A stretch of DNA of 42,065 bases from an uncultured Mycoplasmatota bacterium (lineage in GTDB: Bacteria > Bacillota_I > Bacilli_A > RF39 > UBA660), in the NCBI GenBank assembly GCA_900549325.1, contig UROI01000009.1, forward strand, positions 1-42,065. Reading direction: 5' to 3'. The notes beneath the pieces are model-generated. The model did not search any database. It was not told where the DNA came from and saw nothing but the letters and a program-made list of their open reading frames with translations. Below are positions 20,569 to 29,789 of this stretch, one piece after another (within the stretch, counting starts at the first letter, position 1; every line of letters begins with the position of its first letter). A program made the translations under genes and the position numbers.

Positions 20569-22680
20569 ATGAATATGAATAACCCTTATGAAGAAAATTT
20601 ACAAAAACCCTTAGAGAAATATGGTAGAGATATTACTAAGGCTGCGAAAGATGGAAAAATCGATCCAGTTATTGGTCGTGATGAAGAAATAAGAAGTATT
20701 ACTAGAATACTTTCTCGTAAAACTAAAAATAACCCTGTATTAATTGGTGAACCTGGTGTTGGTAAAACCGCTATTGTGGAAGGTTTAGCTCAAAGAATAA
20801 TTAAAGGCGATGTTCCTAATAATCTAAAAGATAAGACTATTTGGGAATTAGATATGGGTGCCTTAGTTGCCGGAGCTAAATATCGTGGTGAATTTGAGGA
20901 AAGACTAAAGGCTGTACTAAAAGAGGTAAAAGACTCTGAAGGTAACATCATTATGTTTATTGATGAAATACATATGATTGTAGGTGCTGGTGCTCTTGAA
21001 GGGGCTATGGATGCTGGTAATATGTTAAAACCTATGCTAGCTCGTGGTGAAGTACATTGTATTGGTGCTACTACCTTAAATGAATATCGTAAATATATTG
21101 AAAAAGATGCTGCTCTAGAAAGAAGATTCCAAAAAGTATTAGTAAAAGAACCTACTGTTCTAGATACTATTACTATTCTTCGTGGTCTAAAGTCTAAATT
21201 TGAGGTATTCCATGGTGTAACAATTAAAGATAAAGCTTTAATAGCGGCTGCTACCCTATCTGATAGATATATTACTGATAGATTCTTACCAGATAAAGCA
21301 ATCGATCTAGTCGATGAGGCAGCCGCTACTATAAAGGTACAGATGGAGTCAGTTCCTACTGCTCTAGATAATCTAGAAAGAAATATTATGAGACTTGAAA
21401 TAGAAAAAGAAGCTCTAAAGAAAGAAAAAGATAATATTTCCAAGAATAGAATTACTGAGATAGATAAAGAACTAGATGATCTTAAATTAAAAGAAAGAGA
21501 TTTAAAGACTAAATGGGAAGAAGAAAAGACCGTTAATACTAAGATCAGTAAAAAGAAAGAAGAAATAGATCGTGCTAACTTTGAACTAGAGACTGCTGAA
21601 AATAATTATGATTTAGAAAGTGCTGCTAGACTAAGACATGGTACTATACCTAAACTAGAAAAAGAACTAGCCTCCCTTGAAGAGATTAATAAATCAGAAA
21701 TATTATCAGATACAGTTGATGAAGAAAGCATCGCGGCGATTATATCTAAATGGACTAATATACCAGTATCAAAACTTGCTGAAGGAGATAAAGAAAAGTT
21801 ACTACATCTTGAAGATAAAATGAAAGAAAGAGTTAAAGGTCAAGATAATGCTATTCACTTAGTAACGGAAGCTATTATTCGTTCAAGAGCAGGTATTAAA
21901 GATCCAAATAGACCAATTGGTTCATTTATCTTCTTAGGACCTACTGGTGTTGGTAAAACTGAAGTGGCAAGAACTCTAGCCTATGAACTATTTGACGACG
22001 AAAGACATATGATAAGGATAGATATGTCTGAATATATGGAAAGTCATTCAGTAGCTAGATTAATTGGTGCTCCTCCAGGATATGTAGGATATGACGAAGG
22101 CGGACAACTTACTGAAGCTGTAAGAAGAAATCCCTACTCTATTGTCTTATTTGACGAAATAGAAAAAGCCCATCACGATGTCTTTAATGTCTTGCTACAA
22201 ATACTAGATGATGGTAGAATAACTGATGGTCAAGGTAGAACTGTCGACTTTAAAAATACTATCATAATAATGACATCTAATCTAGGTAGTGAATATATCT
22301 TAGATAATAAAGATAATGCTAATGAACTTGTGATGCAAGAATTAAGAAGTACTTTTAAGCCTGAGTTCATTAACAGAATAGATGAAATAATAATCTTTAA
22401 TTCTCTAACTAAAGATGTTGTTTATGATATTCTAAATAAAATTATCAAGGATATTGAATATAGATTAAGAGATAAAAATATTAAAATAGATGTTACTGAT
22501 AAAGCCAAAGAGTTTATTGTAAATGCTTCATATGACGAAAAATATGGTGCTAGACCTATAAAGAGATATGTTCAAAGAAATGTTGAAACTCTAATCGCAG
22601 AGGCTATCATTAATGATAAAATATCTTTTGGTAGTACCATTACTATCGATGTAGATAGTGATAAATTAATATTAAAATAA
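20569..22680 (+). CDS. clpB: ClpB-type disaggregase lacking the N-terminal domain
   Basis: The 703-residue protein begins almost directly at the first AAA+ domain. Walker A GEPGVGKTA is at about 60-68, and Walker B with IIMFIDEIH at about 127-135. A middle coiled coil (about 265-390, rich in E and K, with ESAARLRHGTIPKLEKEL) marks it as ClpB and not ClpC. The second AAA+ domain has GPTGVGKTEVA, then IGAPPGYVGYDEGGQL. The usual N-domain of about 145 residues is missing, as in short ClpB forms. A GTG at 20560 is the frame opening, but the ATG at 20569 is better placed after GGAAAG. It works with DnaK to dissolve aggregates. Confidence 0.95.
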   Translation: MNMNNPYEENLQKPLEKYGRDITKAAKDGKIDPVIGRDEEIRSITRILSRKTKNNPVLIGEPGVGKTAIVEGLAQRIIKGDVPNNLKDKTIWELDMGALVAGAKYRGEFEERLKAVLKEVKDSEGNIIMFIDEIHMIVGAGALEGAMDAGNMLKPMLARGEVHCIGATTLNEYRKYIEKDAALERRFQKVLVKEPTVLDTITILRGLKSKFEVFHGVTIKDKALIAAATLSDRYITDRFLPDKAIDLVDEAAATIKVQMESVPTALDNLERNIMRLEIEKEALKKEKDNISKNRITEIDKELDDLKLKERDLKTKWEEEKTVNTKISKKKEEIDRANFELETAENNYDLESAARLRHGTIPKLEKELASLEEINKSEILSDTVDEESIAAIISKWTNIPVSKLAEGDKEKLLHLEDKMKERVKGQDNAIHLVTEAIIRSRAGIKDPNRPIGSFIFLGPTGVGKTEVARTLAYELFDDERHMIRIDMSEYMESHSVARLIGAPPGYVGYDEGGQLTEAVRRNPYSIVLFDEIEKAHHDVFNVLLQILDDGRITDGQGRTVDFKNTIIIMTSNLGSEYILDNKDNANELVMQELRSTFKPEFINRIDEIIIFNSLTKDVVYDILNKIIKDIEYRLRDKNIKIDVTDKAKEFIVNASYDEKYGARPIKRYVQRNVETLIAEAIINDKISFGSTITIDVDSDKLILK

Positions 22681-22700
22681 GAGCGGTCCGCTCTTATTTT
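22674..22700. terminator. Intrinsic terminator of clpB (bidirectional)
   Basis: AAAATAAGAGCGG and CCGCTCTTATTTT form a near-perfect inverted repeat followed by T. The stop codon of clpB lies in the left arm, and the convergent CotF-like gene ends at 22702. Confidence 0.9.
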
Positions 22701-22701
22701 T

Positions 22702-23016
22702 TTAGCTATTTAAGTCGTTAAACTCAGTATTTAATGTATTATACTTTTCAGTAATCTTATTAGATGGAGCCTTTTCAAGTTCATACCAGCCCTTTCTAAA
22801 AGCTAGTTCAAATACTTCTCTCTGAAGGCTTTTTATCACATTAAATACTTCTTCATATTTAGCAAATAAATTTTCATTAGAGGCTTCAGTTAAAGATATT
22901 GCATAATTTTTTTCCATATCTTTAAGTAGTGCTAAAGTCATATTTAAATAATCTTTATCATTTAATGTTTTACCTTTAGGTACTTCCGTTTTAGGATTAG
23001 TTATTTTATTATTCAT
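22702..23016 (-). CDS. CotF-domain spore coat protein
   Basis: The start at 23016 is chosen because GGGAGG lies just upstream; a longer frame opens six codons earlier. The 104-residue protein has the coat F domain pattern: LNDKDYLNMTLALLKDMEKNYAISLTEASN (seen as LNDKDYLN and AISLTEASN), then a helix ending in ELAFRKGWYELEKAP. CotF proteins are spore coat components with a ferritin-like helical fold. Its start overlaps the stop of the small gene upstream by 8 bases, so they are coupled. The coat genes at 14735 and here suggest active sporulation. Confidence 0.85.
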   Translation of the reverse strand: MNNKITNPKTEVPKGKTLNDKDYLNMTLALLKDMEKNYAISLTEASNENLFAKYEEVFNVIKSLQREVFELAFRKGWYELEKAPSNKITEKYNTLNTEFNDLNS

Positions 23017-23227
23017 AAGAGCCTCCCAGTACATTTAAGATGTTAGTCATATTATTATATAATACTTCACTAACTCTACTTATCATAGTTTTAACTTCAT
23101 TATCTTCGATATTTTCTAATGTATTATATAGTTCTTTATAACCAGTATAATTCCAATTAAACATATCAGATAAATAATCTAAATCTTTACCCGAAATAAT
23201 ATTAGGTACTACATTATAATTTTGCAT
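23009..23227 (-). CDS. Small partner of the CotF-like protein, 72 aa
   Basis: This short helical protein (MQNYNVVPNIISGKDLDYLSD...) has two or three amphipathic helices and a C-terminal NNMTNILNVLGG. A protein of this type precedes coat F genes in other spore formers and may be a half-length CotF relative that pairs with the next gene, but I cannot show homology here. AAGGAG lies 7 bases before the ATG. The coding overlap with the CotF-like gene supports a joint role in the coat. Confidence 0.7.
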   Translation of the reverse strand: MQNYNVVPNIISGKDLDYLSDMFNWNYTGYKELYNTLENIEDNEVKTMISRVSEVLYNNMTNILNVLGGSYE

Positions 23228-23304
23228 ATATATCTCCTTTCATAGTTATTATGTTTAAAAATTATTATTTTAAACATAAAATGTAAAACTATTGTCAACA
23301 AATA

Positions 23305-23333
23305 TTGACTTTATATTTAAATTACTATATATT
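23305..23333 (+). promoter_or_regulatory. Promoter of the 23355-24457 operon
   Basis: TTGACT (23305-23310) and TATATT (23328-23333) are 17 bases apart. A TTGACA for the opposite strand sits at 23293-23298 but lacks a good -10. Confidence 0.7.
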
Positions 23334-23354
23334 TATTCTAGGAGGATAATGAAA

Positions 23355-24227
23355 ATGGAAGAAAGATGGAAAACAAATAAACCTCTTGATATTGATAATG
23401 TAGATTTAGTAGTTAGTATTATGAATGGTAAGACATCAAATATGACAAAATATAATCCTAATGGTACTGATCCGCTTGAAGCTCCAGTTAGTGAAGAAAC
23501 TAGTTACACTTATAATGTTCCTTCTGATGGATATGCTAAACCTAAACCTAAAGTGACTGCTAATATCGACGATCCTGACTATACCGTAAAAGTTATGCAA
23601 AAGATGCAAAAAGAAAGAGCGGAAATGTTAGCAAAACAAGAGGAAGAAAGAACAAAAAGACTTGAAGAGGAAGAAAAAATAAGAAAAGAGTTATTAGCGG
23701 CTCAAGAAAGAAGTCTTAGAATATCAAATGCCATAAAGGCTAAAAAAGAAGCTAAACGAAAAGAAATCAAAAGAAATAGATTTATTAAAAGAGTAGCAAT
23801 CATAACTGCTGGTGCTATAGTTTCAGGCTATCTAGGATTAGAAGCTCATAATCTTATCAAAAAACAAGTTGATATAAATGCAGCTTCAAAAGCAGTAGCA
23901 GTTCAAGCAGAAGAAAAATTAAAAGGTATGGGTATTGATGTTAATGATGAATATGCTCTAAAAAATATTGATCTTAGTACTTTAGGTAATATTTCTGAAA
24001 ATCAATTATATGCCTACTATCTAATTTTTGGTTATGAAGGCGTTACTAAAGTAGTTCAGTACATGGGCTATGAAGATTGGAGTGCTTTTTTAATTCAAAA
24101 TGGCTACACTGATAGTTATGGAGCTCCAAGTATGCAAGTATGGATTAATTATATGGAAGCAGCAGCTTTAAAGATTTATCAAAGTGGCAAAAATATAGAT
24201 AGTCCTAAGGAAGGAAGTACAAGATAA
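23355..24227 (+). CDS. Coiled-coil, single-pass membrane protein of unknown function
   Basis: The start at 23355 has AGGAGG 9 bases upstream; an ATG six bases earlier is too close to that site. The 290-residue protein has a polar, proline-containing N-terminus, then a strongly charged coiled coil (about 90-150, repeated KEREE-type sequence) and a basic stop (KRNRFIKR). One transmembrane helix follows (about 150-170, AIITAGAIVSGYLGLEA), and then a helical C-terminal domain of about 110 residues. With lysine and arginine on the N-side, the C-terminal part is probably outside. Its TAA overlaps the ATG of the next gene. Family unknown. Confidence 0.75.
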   Translation: MEERWKTNKPLDIDNVDLVVSIMNGKTSNMTKYNPNGTDPLEAPVSEETSYTYNVPSDGYAKPKPKVTANIDDPDYTVKVMQKMQKERAEMLAKQEEERTKRLEEEEKIRKELLAAQERSLRISNAIKAKKEAKRKEIKRNRFIKRVAIITAGAIVSGYLGLEAHNLIKKQVDINAASKAVAVQAEEKLKGMGIDVNDEYALKNIDLSTLGNISENQLYAYYLIFGYEGVTKVVQYMGYEDWSAFLIQNGYTDSYGAPSMQVWINYMEAAALKIYQSGKNIDSPKEGSTR

Positions 24228-24457
24228 TGGAAGAATTAGTATATAATTTAGATAATGACGAAAAAGAATACATTATTGTAGACGAAGATACTATTGATAA
24301 TGTTAAATATACTTTTTTTACTGAGATAGAGCATCCGGAAAAATTTTGTTTTAGAAAAACAATTACTGAAAATAATGAAGAATACTTTGTTGGTTTAGAT
24401 AATGAAAATGAATTTAACAAAGTCTTACTTCACTTTACTAAGAAAAATTTAAAATAG
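24227..24457 (+). CDS. DUF1292-like protein, 76 aa
   Basis: The acidic 76-residue protein has the strand pattern of DUF1292 (YrzB) proteins. KEYIIVDEDTIDNVKYTFF is followed by a second strand pair and a closing helix containing DNENEFNKVLLHF. YrzB-type proteins are small and of unknown function, and are usually encoded near yrrK and yrzL. Here the gene is translationally coupled to the membrane protein upstream (TAATG). Assignment by pattern only. Confidence 0.6.
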   Translation: MEELVYNLDNDEKEYIIVDEDTIDNVKYTFFTEIEHPEKFCFRKTITENNEEYFVGLDNENEFNKVLLHFTKKNLK

Positions 24458-24490
24458 ATAAGAATTAAATCTTATCTATTTTCTTTTTAT
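24452..24490. terminator. Bidirectional intrinsic terminator
   Basis: AAAATAGATAAGA (24452-24464) pairs perfectly with TCTTATCTATTTT (24471-24483). It ends the plus-strand operon and contains the stop codon of the convergent lipoprotein gene (24476). Confidence 0.9.
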
Positions 24491-25150
24491 CCTTATACCA
24501 TATATGGAATTACCTCTATAATTACCATCAGCATCAAAGTCATTACTATCTTTATAAGTAAAGACACTGAGTATAAAATTTTCTACTTTATCAATACCAT
24601 CTACTGCATATATTTTAATTGAAGTGATCTTAGTATTATCATTTACCTCTTCTAGGTGACTATAAAAAGCTCCATCAGCCTGATTAACATCATCATATAG
24701 GTAAACATAGAAGTAATCACTAAATTTATATTCGTCAGGTTCTAAGAAATTACCGCTATAATTAGTTCCATCTTTTAATATAAACTTAATATTAAAGCCT
24801 ATTTTATAATCATCAATATTTTCATACATATTATAATACTTATACCATGTATCTTTAAATCTATTACCATCCACTACGGCATCGTCAGTAAAAAATACTT
24901 CAAATGATCCAAGATCTTTTCTACTGGTAAAATCAGTATAATAAGTATCTACTAGTTTACTCTTATTATGATAATTACTATCGTCCGCTAAAAATAAACC
25001 AAGTTTTATAGGATTATTATCTTTATATTCCTCTTTTACTTCTTCTTTAACATCATTAACTATATTATCTTTAATAGGTTCTACATGTTTATCATAATTA
25101 CAACCACATAAAAATAATATTCCAAATAGTATTATTAATATTCTTTTCAT
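24476..25150 (-). CDS. Predicted lipoprotein, 224 aa
   Basis: A lipoprotein signal peptide ends in the lipobox LCGC, with the acylated cysteine at about residue 17, so the mature protein is tethered outside the membrane. The mature part has an acidic, lysine-rich linker and then a beta-rich domain of about 170 residues (KLGLFLADDSNYH, DYKIGFNIKFIL, DYFYVYLYDDVNQ). I recognise no enzyme motif. It is followed closely upstream by a small membrane-protein gene in the same direction, so the two probably form an operon. Confidence 0.8.
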   Translation of the reverse strand: MKRILIILFGILFLCGCNYDKHVEPIKDNIVNDVKEEVKEEYKDNNPIKLGLFLADDSNYHNKSKLVDTYYTDFTSRKDLGSFEVFFTDDAVVDGNRFKDTWYKYYNMYENIDDYKIGFNIKFILKDGTNYSGNFLEPDEYKFSDYFYVYLYDDVNQADGAFYSHLEEVNDNTKITSIKIYAVDGIDKVENFILSVFTYKDSNDFDADGNYRGNSIYGIRIKRK

Positions 25151-25165
25151 ATATTGACTCCTTTT

Positions 25166-25528
25166 TTATTTTCCTTTAAATTCTCTATAAACCATAAATA
25201 TACCTGTAAATAAAAGTGGTATTGAAAATAATACTGATATATATTCATTTTTACTAATACTAATATAATCCCAATATATTAGAAAGCCAAACCAGTAAAT
25301 AAAGAAGATAATAGTACTAAATTTACTAAATAGTTCCGCTAATTGATTTTGATTTAATATTAGGAACAATCTTCGTAAAAATGTAATTATAAATAAAATT
25401 ATAAATACTATGACAATAGTCTTTGCTATTAGGTCATTAGTAGAACTTAAAATATAACTCAAAAATGCAATAGTCACCAGAAGCATAACCATTTGTATTA
25501 TTTCTCTTATTAAATATTTATTATTCAT
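25166..25528 (-). CDS. Four-helix membrane protein, 120 aa
   Basis: The protein is almost entirely hydrophobic, with four helices at about residues 10-30, 34-54, 68-86 and 93-112. Short polar turns include LRRLFLILNQNQ. It ends in a basic tail (YREFKGK). No signature was recognised. It lies 15 bases upstream of the lipoprotein gene and is probably co-transcribed with it. A tRNA gene lies upstream. Confidence 0.7.
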   Translation of the reverse strand: MNNKYLIREIIQMVMLLVTIAFLSYILSSTNDLIAKTIVIVFIILFIITFLRRLFLILNQNQLAELFSKFSTIIFFIYWFGFLIYWDYISISKNEYISVLFSIPLLFTGIFMVYREFKGK

Positions 25529-25569
25529 GTTTATACCTACTTTATATTAATAATTTATTTTATAATAAA

Positions 25570-25643
25570 TGGTGCCAAATGTAAGAATCGAACTTACCTC
25601 TAGGCATTACGAGGGCCTTGTTCTACCACTAAACTAATTTGGC
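25570..25643 (-). tRNA. tRNA-Thr (anticodon CGT, CCA encoded)
   Basis: On the minus strand the full cloverleaf is visible. The acceptor is GCCAAAT/ATTTGGC with discriminator A and an encoded CCA. The D stem is GTTT/GAAC and the T stem GTAAG/CTTAC with loop TTCGATT. The anticodon loop CTCGTAA reads CGT (codon ACG, Thr). The first pairs G1-C72 and C2-G71 agree with Thr identity in well-studied bacteria. The closing pair of the anticodon stem (31-39) is C-U, an unusual mismatch. A TATAAT lies 15 bases upstream of the 5' end. Confidence 0.92.
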
Positions 25644-25693
25644 AATACTTTCTATATAATTATAACATAAGTTATATTATATAGAAATATTTT

Positions 25694-28600
25694 TTATATT
25701 TTTTCTAGATTATTATTAATAACTGAATATAAATAAATAGCTGCAGGTTTATTAAATCTCTTTTCTATATAGTTTTTATAACCATTTAATTGTTTTAAAT
25801 ATGCTTCGTCACTAATATTCTTTAATTTATAATCAATTATCTTTATATTATCTTTATATACTAACATTAGATCTATAATGCCATGATAAGTAGTATTATC
25901 TTCTTCATATATAAATTCATATTCTTTATAGATATCTGCATTATCTATATTAACTTTATCTAAGAAATTAGTTATTATCTCTTTATTTTTACCAGTTAAA
26001 TTACTAGTATTATGAAAGTCTGTTAATTCAAATAACTCATGCACTTTCTTACCATAGTCAAGTCTACCTTGCTCTTCTTTTGAAATAATATGAATATTCT
26101 TCTTAGAAAAAGATTTTTCTTCTTCTTTTTGAATATCTATATTAATATCTTGAACATCTATTCTATTCTCTACTCTACTAAGTAATTTATTATAGTTATC
26201 ATTCTTAACTAAGTTATAATTCTTAGATAAACCGATACTATTAATATCAATATTTTTATAATAACTCTTAGTAATAGGTTCTAAGGAATACATAATACTA
26301 GCAAAACTATTATATTTTGCTCTAATACTATCGTCGATAATATCGTTAATATAAGCTGCTTCTTCTTTAGTGCTTTCTGGTAATATAAATATCATTTTTT
26401 CTTTAGCTCTAGTTAGGGCTACATAGAAGAGTCTTATTCTTTCACTAATATTTTCTAATACATAGTTTCTATAACTTAAATTATGATAAATAGTGTTATA
26501 TAAGAACTTATCTTTATAAGGGATAATAATACCATACTTATCGTCATAGCTAAACTTACTTATAGCCTCTCTTATATTAAATTTACTATATAGTCCCCCG
26601 TAGTAGCAGACACTAAACTCTAGTCCTTTGGAAGCATGAATAGTCATAATCTTTACTGTATTATTACTGCTTTCAGTAACATTATACTCTATCTTCATAC
26701 CACTTTCTATAATATTTTCTAAATACTCACTATATTTATATATATCATAATCTAAATTAGTTAGATTACTAGTGATTTCTTTTAGTTTATCTATTCTGAG
26801 AATATTTGAAGAATAATCTCCAAGTAAGAATAATTTATTATAAAAATCATATTTATCAATAATTATATCAATTATTTCGTCTAAACTAATTGTATCTAGA
26901 TTCTTAGTAATACTATAACTAATCTTATAAATATCACTATCTTTATAATTATTATTTAGAAAATAATCAAATATTATATTATCGTCTAAGTTAAAGAGAA
27001 AGCTTCTAGCTATTGATATAAATAATTTTTTAAATTCATTATCAATAACATTATCTTTAATCTTTATGATAAAACTAATTATATTCTTTATTATAGTAAT
27101 TACTTCGCCATCAGTTAGATTAACTGACTTTACAATACTCGTAGGAATATCGTTATATTCTAAGATCTTTTTATATAACTCAAATGATTTACTACTGTCA
27201 AGTAAGATAGCAAAATCACTATACTTAGCTTTTCTAATACCTTTAGTATCTTTACCAAAGATTGGATAACCATTAGTAATTTTATTTTTGATATCACTAG
27301 CTATTATAAAGGCTTCTACTTCGTCTTTTTTGAATATTGTCTCATTAAGATAACTATATACTTCAAAGTTATTATTTACTCCGCTGGCACCATCACCTTG
27401 GTACATAGGGTTACCATATACCATTCTATGGCTTACTCTATAAGAGGCTCCACCGATAGTATCGTCCATTATTCTATCAAACATTAGATTAATATTATTA
27501 ATAACTTCTTCTCTACTTCTAAAGTTTTTATTTAGATCTATCTTGATACCATTAATATTCTTACTATATGAATCATATTTATTTTTAAATATATATGGAT
27601 TAGCATTTCTAAACCTATATATAGACTGTTTAATATCTCCAACCATATAGACATTGTTATTTGATATATATGCAATAAATTCTTCTTGGACATCATTAGT
27701 ATCTTGATATTCATCGATCATTATTTCATTTAAATTATTTTTAATTTCTTCTCTTATCTCGGTATTTTTTTTTACAAGTTCTATTGCATAAGAAGATATA
27801 TCCCCATATTCAAAGTAATTATATTTTTTCTTATATTCTGATACTCTTTTATCTAATTCTTTTATTATAGTTATTATTTCTTCTACATAATCTTTAGTCT
27901 TTAATATACCACTCTTTATACTATCATAATTATCATATATGACTAACTTTTTTATTTCTTTAATAGTATTAGCTATCTTTTCTTTATATTCTTTAGTGGT
28001 ATCTGATACTCCCTTAGCTATAGGAAGTTTAACTTCTATATTAAGTTTAATATCATCATAATCACCTGAAGATAACAAAGGACTAAGTACTTTATATATT
28101 TTATCAAAATAATCACTATCGTCTATGTATTCTAAATAATCTCTAATATTATTAATTAAATCTAATATTACTTTAATATAATTATCTATATCTTTATCTA
28201 TATTTTCTTCATTATATTTGATACTTATATAACTATCTAAATATTCTTTCTTATTGGTTTTTAAATCTAATTTATTATTAATATTTAAAATAAAACTAAA
28301 TATTTCTTTATCGTCTTTTAAGGCATATTCTTTAATTAAATTTAAAAACTTGGAGTCTTCACTAGTATATAATTCTTCAAAGATATCTTTAAGCATCTTT
28401 TCTTTATATAGTCCTATTACTGAAGCATCTATAATATTAATATCTTTAGATAGATTTAAATAGTAATGGTATTTTTTAACTAGTGATAAGGCATAGGCAT
28501 CAAATGTTGTTATATCAGCAGTATCTAGTTTAGCTAGTTCTTTAGTAAATCCATTTTCTTTTAACTTTTCTCCTATTCTTTCACGCATCTCTTTAGCAGC

Positions 28601-28774
28601 CATCTTTGTAAAGGTTAGTATAAGTAGGTTGTCTACTGAAATACCACTTTTTACTTTTTCTAATACTCTTTCAGTTAGAACGGCTGTTTTACCAGATCCT
28701 GCACCTGCGGATACGATAATATTAGTCCCCTCTTTATATATTGCTTCTTTTTGTTCATCTGTCCATTTTGGCAT
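25694..28774 (-). CDS. addA: AddA helicase-nuclease subunit
   Basis: AddAB processes double-strand DNA ends for RecA-dependent repair. The 1026-residue AddA has UvrD-type helicase motifs in order: Walker A AGAGSGKTA (about 23-31), LTFTKMAAKEMRER, MIDEYQDTND, VGDIKQSIYRFRNANP, MTIHASKGLEF and LFYVALTRAKEKM. The C-terminal nuclease domain has GIIDLM, then IIDYKLK and YLKQLNGY, so the nuclease looks intact. It is about 200 residues shorter than the B. subtilis protein. It overlaps a small unknown gene by 20 bases. addB lies upstream in the same operon, but three genes stand between them. Confidence 0.95.
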   Translation of the reverse strand: MPKWTDEQKEAIYKEGTNIIVSAGAGSGKTAVLTERVLEKVKSGISVDNLLILTFTKMAAKEMRERIGEKLKENGFTKELAKLDTADITTFDAYALSLVKKYHYYLNLSKDINIIDASVIGLYKEKMLKDIFEELYTSEDSKFLNLIKEYALKDDKEIFSFILNINNKLDLKTNKKEYLDSYISIKYNEENIDKDIDNYIKVILDLINNIRDYLEYIDDSDYFDKIYKVLSPLLSSGDYDDIKLNIEVKLPIAKGVSDTTKEYKEKIANTIKEIKKLVIYDNYDSIKSGILKTKDYVEEIITIIKELDKRVSEYKKKYNYFEYGDISSYAIELVKKNTEIREEIKNNLNEIMIDEYQDTNDVQEEFIAYISNNNVYMVGDIKQSIYRFRNANPYIFKNKYDSYSKNINGIKIDLNKNFRSREEVINNINLMFDRIMDDTIGGASYRVSHRMVYGNPMYQGDGASGVNNNFEVYSYLNETIFKKDEVEAFIIASDIKNKITNGYPIFGKDTKGIRKAKYSDFAILLDSSKSFELYKKILEYNDIPTSIVKSVNLTDGEVITIIKNIISFIIKIKDNVIDNEFKKLFISIARSFLFNLDDNIIFDYFLNNNYKDSDIYKISYSITKNLDTISLDEIIDIIIDKYDFYNKLFLLGDYSSNILRIDKLKEITSNLTNLDYDIYKYSEYLENIIESGMKIEYNVTESSNNTVKIMTIHASKGLEFSVCYYGGLYSKFNIREAISKFSYDDKYGIIIPYKDKFLYNTIYHNLSYRNYVLENISERIRLFYVALTRAKEKMIFILPESTKEEAAYINDIIDDSIRAKYNSFASIMYSLEPITKSYYKNIDINSIGLSKNYNLVKNDNYNKLLSRVENRIDVQDINIDIQKEEEKSFSKKNIHIISKEEQGRLDYGKKVHELFELTDFHNTSNLTGKNKEIITNFLDKVNIDNADIYKEYEFIYEEDNTTYHGIIDLMLVYKDNIKIIDYKLKNISDEAYLKQLNGYKNYIEKRFNKPAAIYLYSVINNNLEKI

Positions 28775-29063
28775 AATTTAAACCTCTATTTTTCTTTTTA
28801 TTACTAATAATCATACCATTGTAGCCAGAAATACTATCTATATTTTTATATTTTGAGATATAAAATGCAATTTTTTCTATTTTATTATAAGTAAAATTAT
28901 TAAAGATTACTCTATCACCGTTAAAATCAGTACTTCTAATAAAATCATATAAATTATACATATTACCTATTTCTTCGGTATAGATAGTATCCTCTCCTAC
29001 AAAAATCATTTGTATTTTTTCATAAATTTTGTCTTGATTATGATTAAAAATATAAGTATTCAT
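28755..29063 (-). CDS. Hypothetical protein ahead of addA, 102 aa
   Basis: This small protein has no recognised motif. It has alternating polar and aromatic segments (VIFNNFTYNKIEKIAFYIS) and a basic C-terminus. Its last 20 bases overlap the start of addA, and it lies 9 bases after the metallopeptidase gene, so it is inside the addB-addA operon. I can say only that it is co-expressed with the repair genes. Confidence 0.7.
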   Translation of the reverse strand: MNTYIFNHNQDKIYEKIQMIFVGEDTIYTEEIGNMYNLYDFIRSTDFNGDRVIFNNFTYNKIEKIAFYISKYKNIDSISGYNGMIISNKKKNRGLNYAKMDR

Positions 29064-29072
29064 AAAACCCTC

Positions 29073-29789
29073 CTATTTTGTTTTTACTTTCTTAGTAAAA
29101 TAATTATAAGTATCATTAATTATAGTATCTTCTATATCCAAAATATTTTGTTTACTTCTCATTAACTCATTAAGTTCTTTCTTACTTAGTGTTTCTATTA
29201 AATATCTTATCATTAAATAAGACCAGTCATAGCCATTATATTTATCAGTTTTAGTATCAACAAACTCGCCATAATTAGCACCATGTTTATGCAGATAAGA
29301 TATCTTTGGTATTTCTTTATTTTCACCAGAAATTTTAACCTCAATGAACTCTTTTAATCTATCATTATCAATAAGAGCATTCTTCTCTCCTGATAGAAAA
29401 CTAGCTAGTCCTTCATCAAACCATACAATTCGGTTATTTATTCCTTTTTCTTGAATGTAGTTTCTATAAATCACATGGGTAAGTTCATGAAGTATACAGG
29501 TAAATAGTCTATATCTTTCTATTTTGTTTAAATCAGCATATATTTTAACATCTTCATATCCAAAACAGCCTGCAATCCCATTTGGAGGATACAGTGTTTT
29601 GAATAATCTCTGATATTCTTCAGCATTATCATATAAATATACCTTTAATTTTTTTATATGATCTAATTCAAAAAACTTACAAACTTTTATAATGCCTTTA
29701 TCTAAGTAAGCAGATAATTCTGGTATTATTTTATCAAAACAGCTTGAAGCATATACCTGATACAACTCTTTATTTACGACTAGTTCCAT
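29073..29789 (-). CDS. Gluzincin-type metallopeptidase, 238 aa
   Basis: The zinc motif HELTHVIY places ligands at H101 and H105 with catalytic E102. WFDEGLASFLSG about 20 residues later supplies the third ligand, E126. This HExxH...E arrangement is typical of gluzincins (peptidase MA clan, M1-like catalytic domains). There is no signal peptide or membrane helix, so it is probably cytoplasmic. It lies between addB and addA and overlaps its upstream neighbour by 20 bases. The substrate is unknown; a link to DNA repair is only by position. Confidence 0.85.
   Translation of the reverse strand: MELVVNKELYQVYASSCFDKIIPELSAYLDKGIIKVCKFFELDHIKKLKVYLYDNAEEYQRLFKTLYPPNGIAGCFGYEDVKIYADLNKIERYRLFTCILHELTHVIYRNYIQEKGINNRIVWFDEGLASFLSGEKNALIDNDRLKEFIEVKISGENKEIPKISYLHKHGANYGEFVDTKTDKYNGYDWSYLMIRYLIETLSKKELNELMRSKQNILDIEDTIINDTYNYFTKKVKTK

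Noticed and set aside
20790..21443. 217-codon open frame antisense to clpB
   Set aside because: It is a shadow of the clpB frame with no ribosome site or promoter and no recognisable protein pattern.
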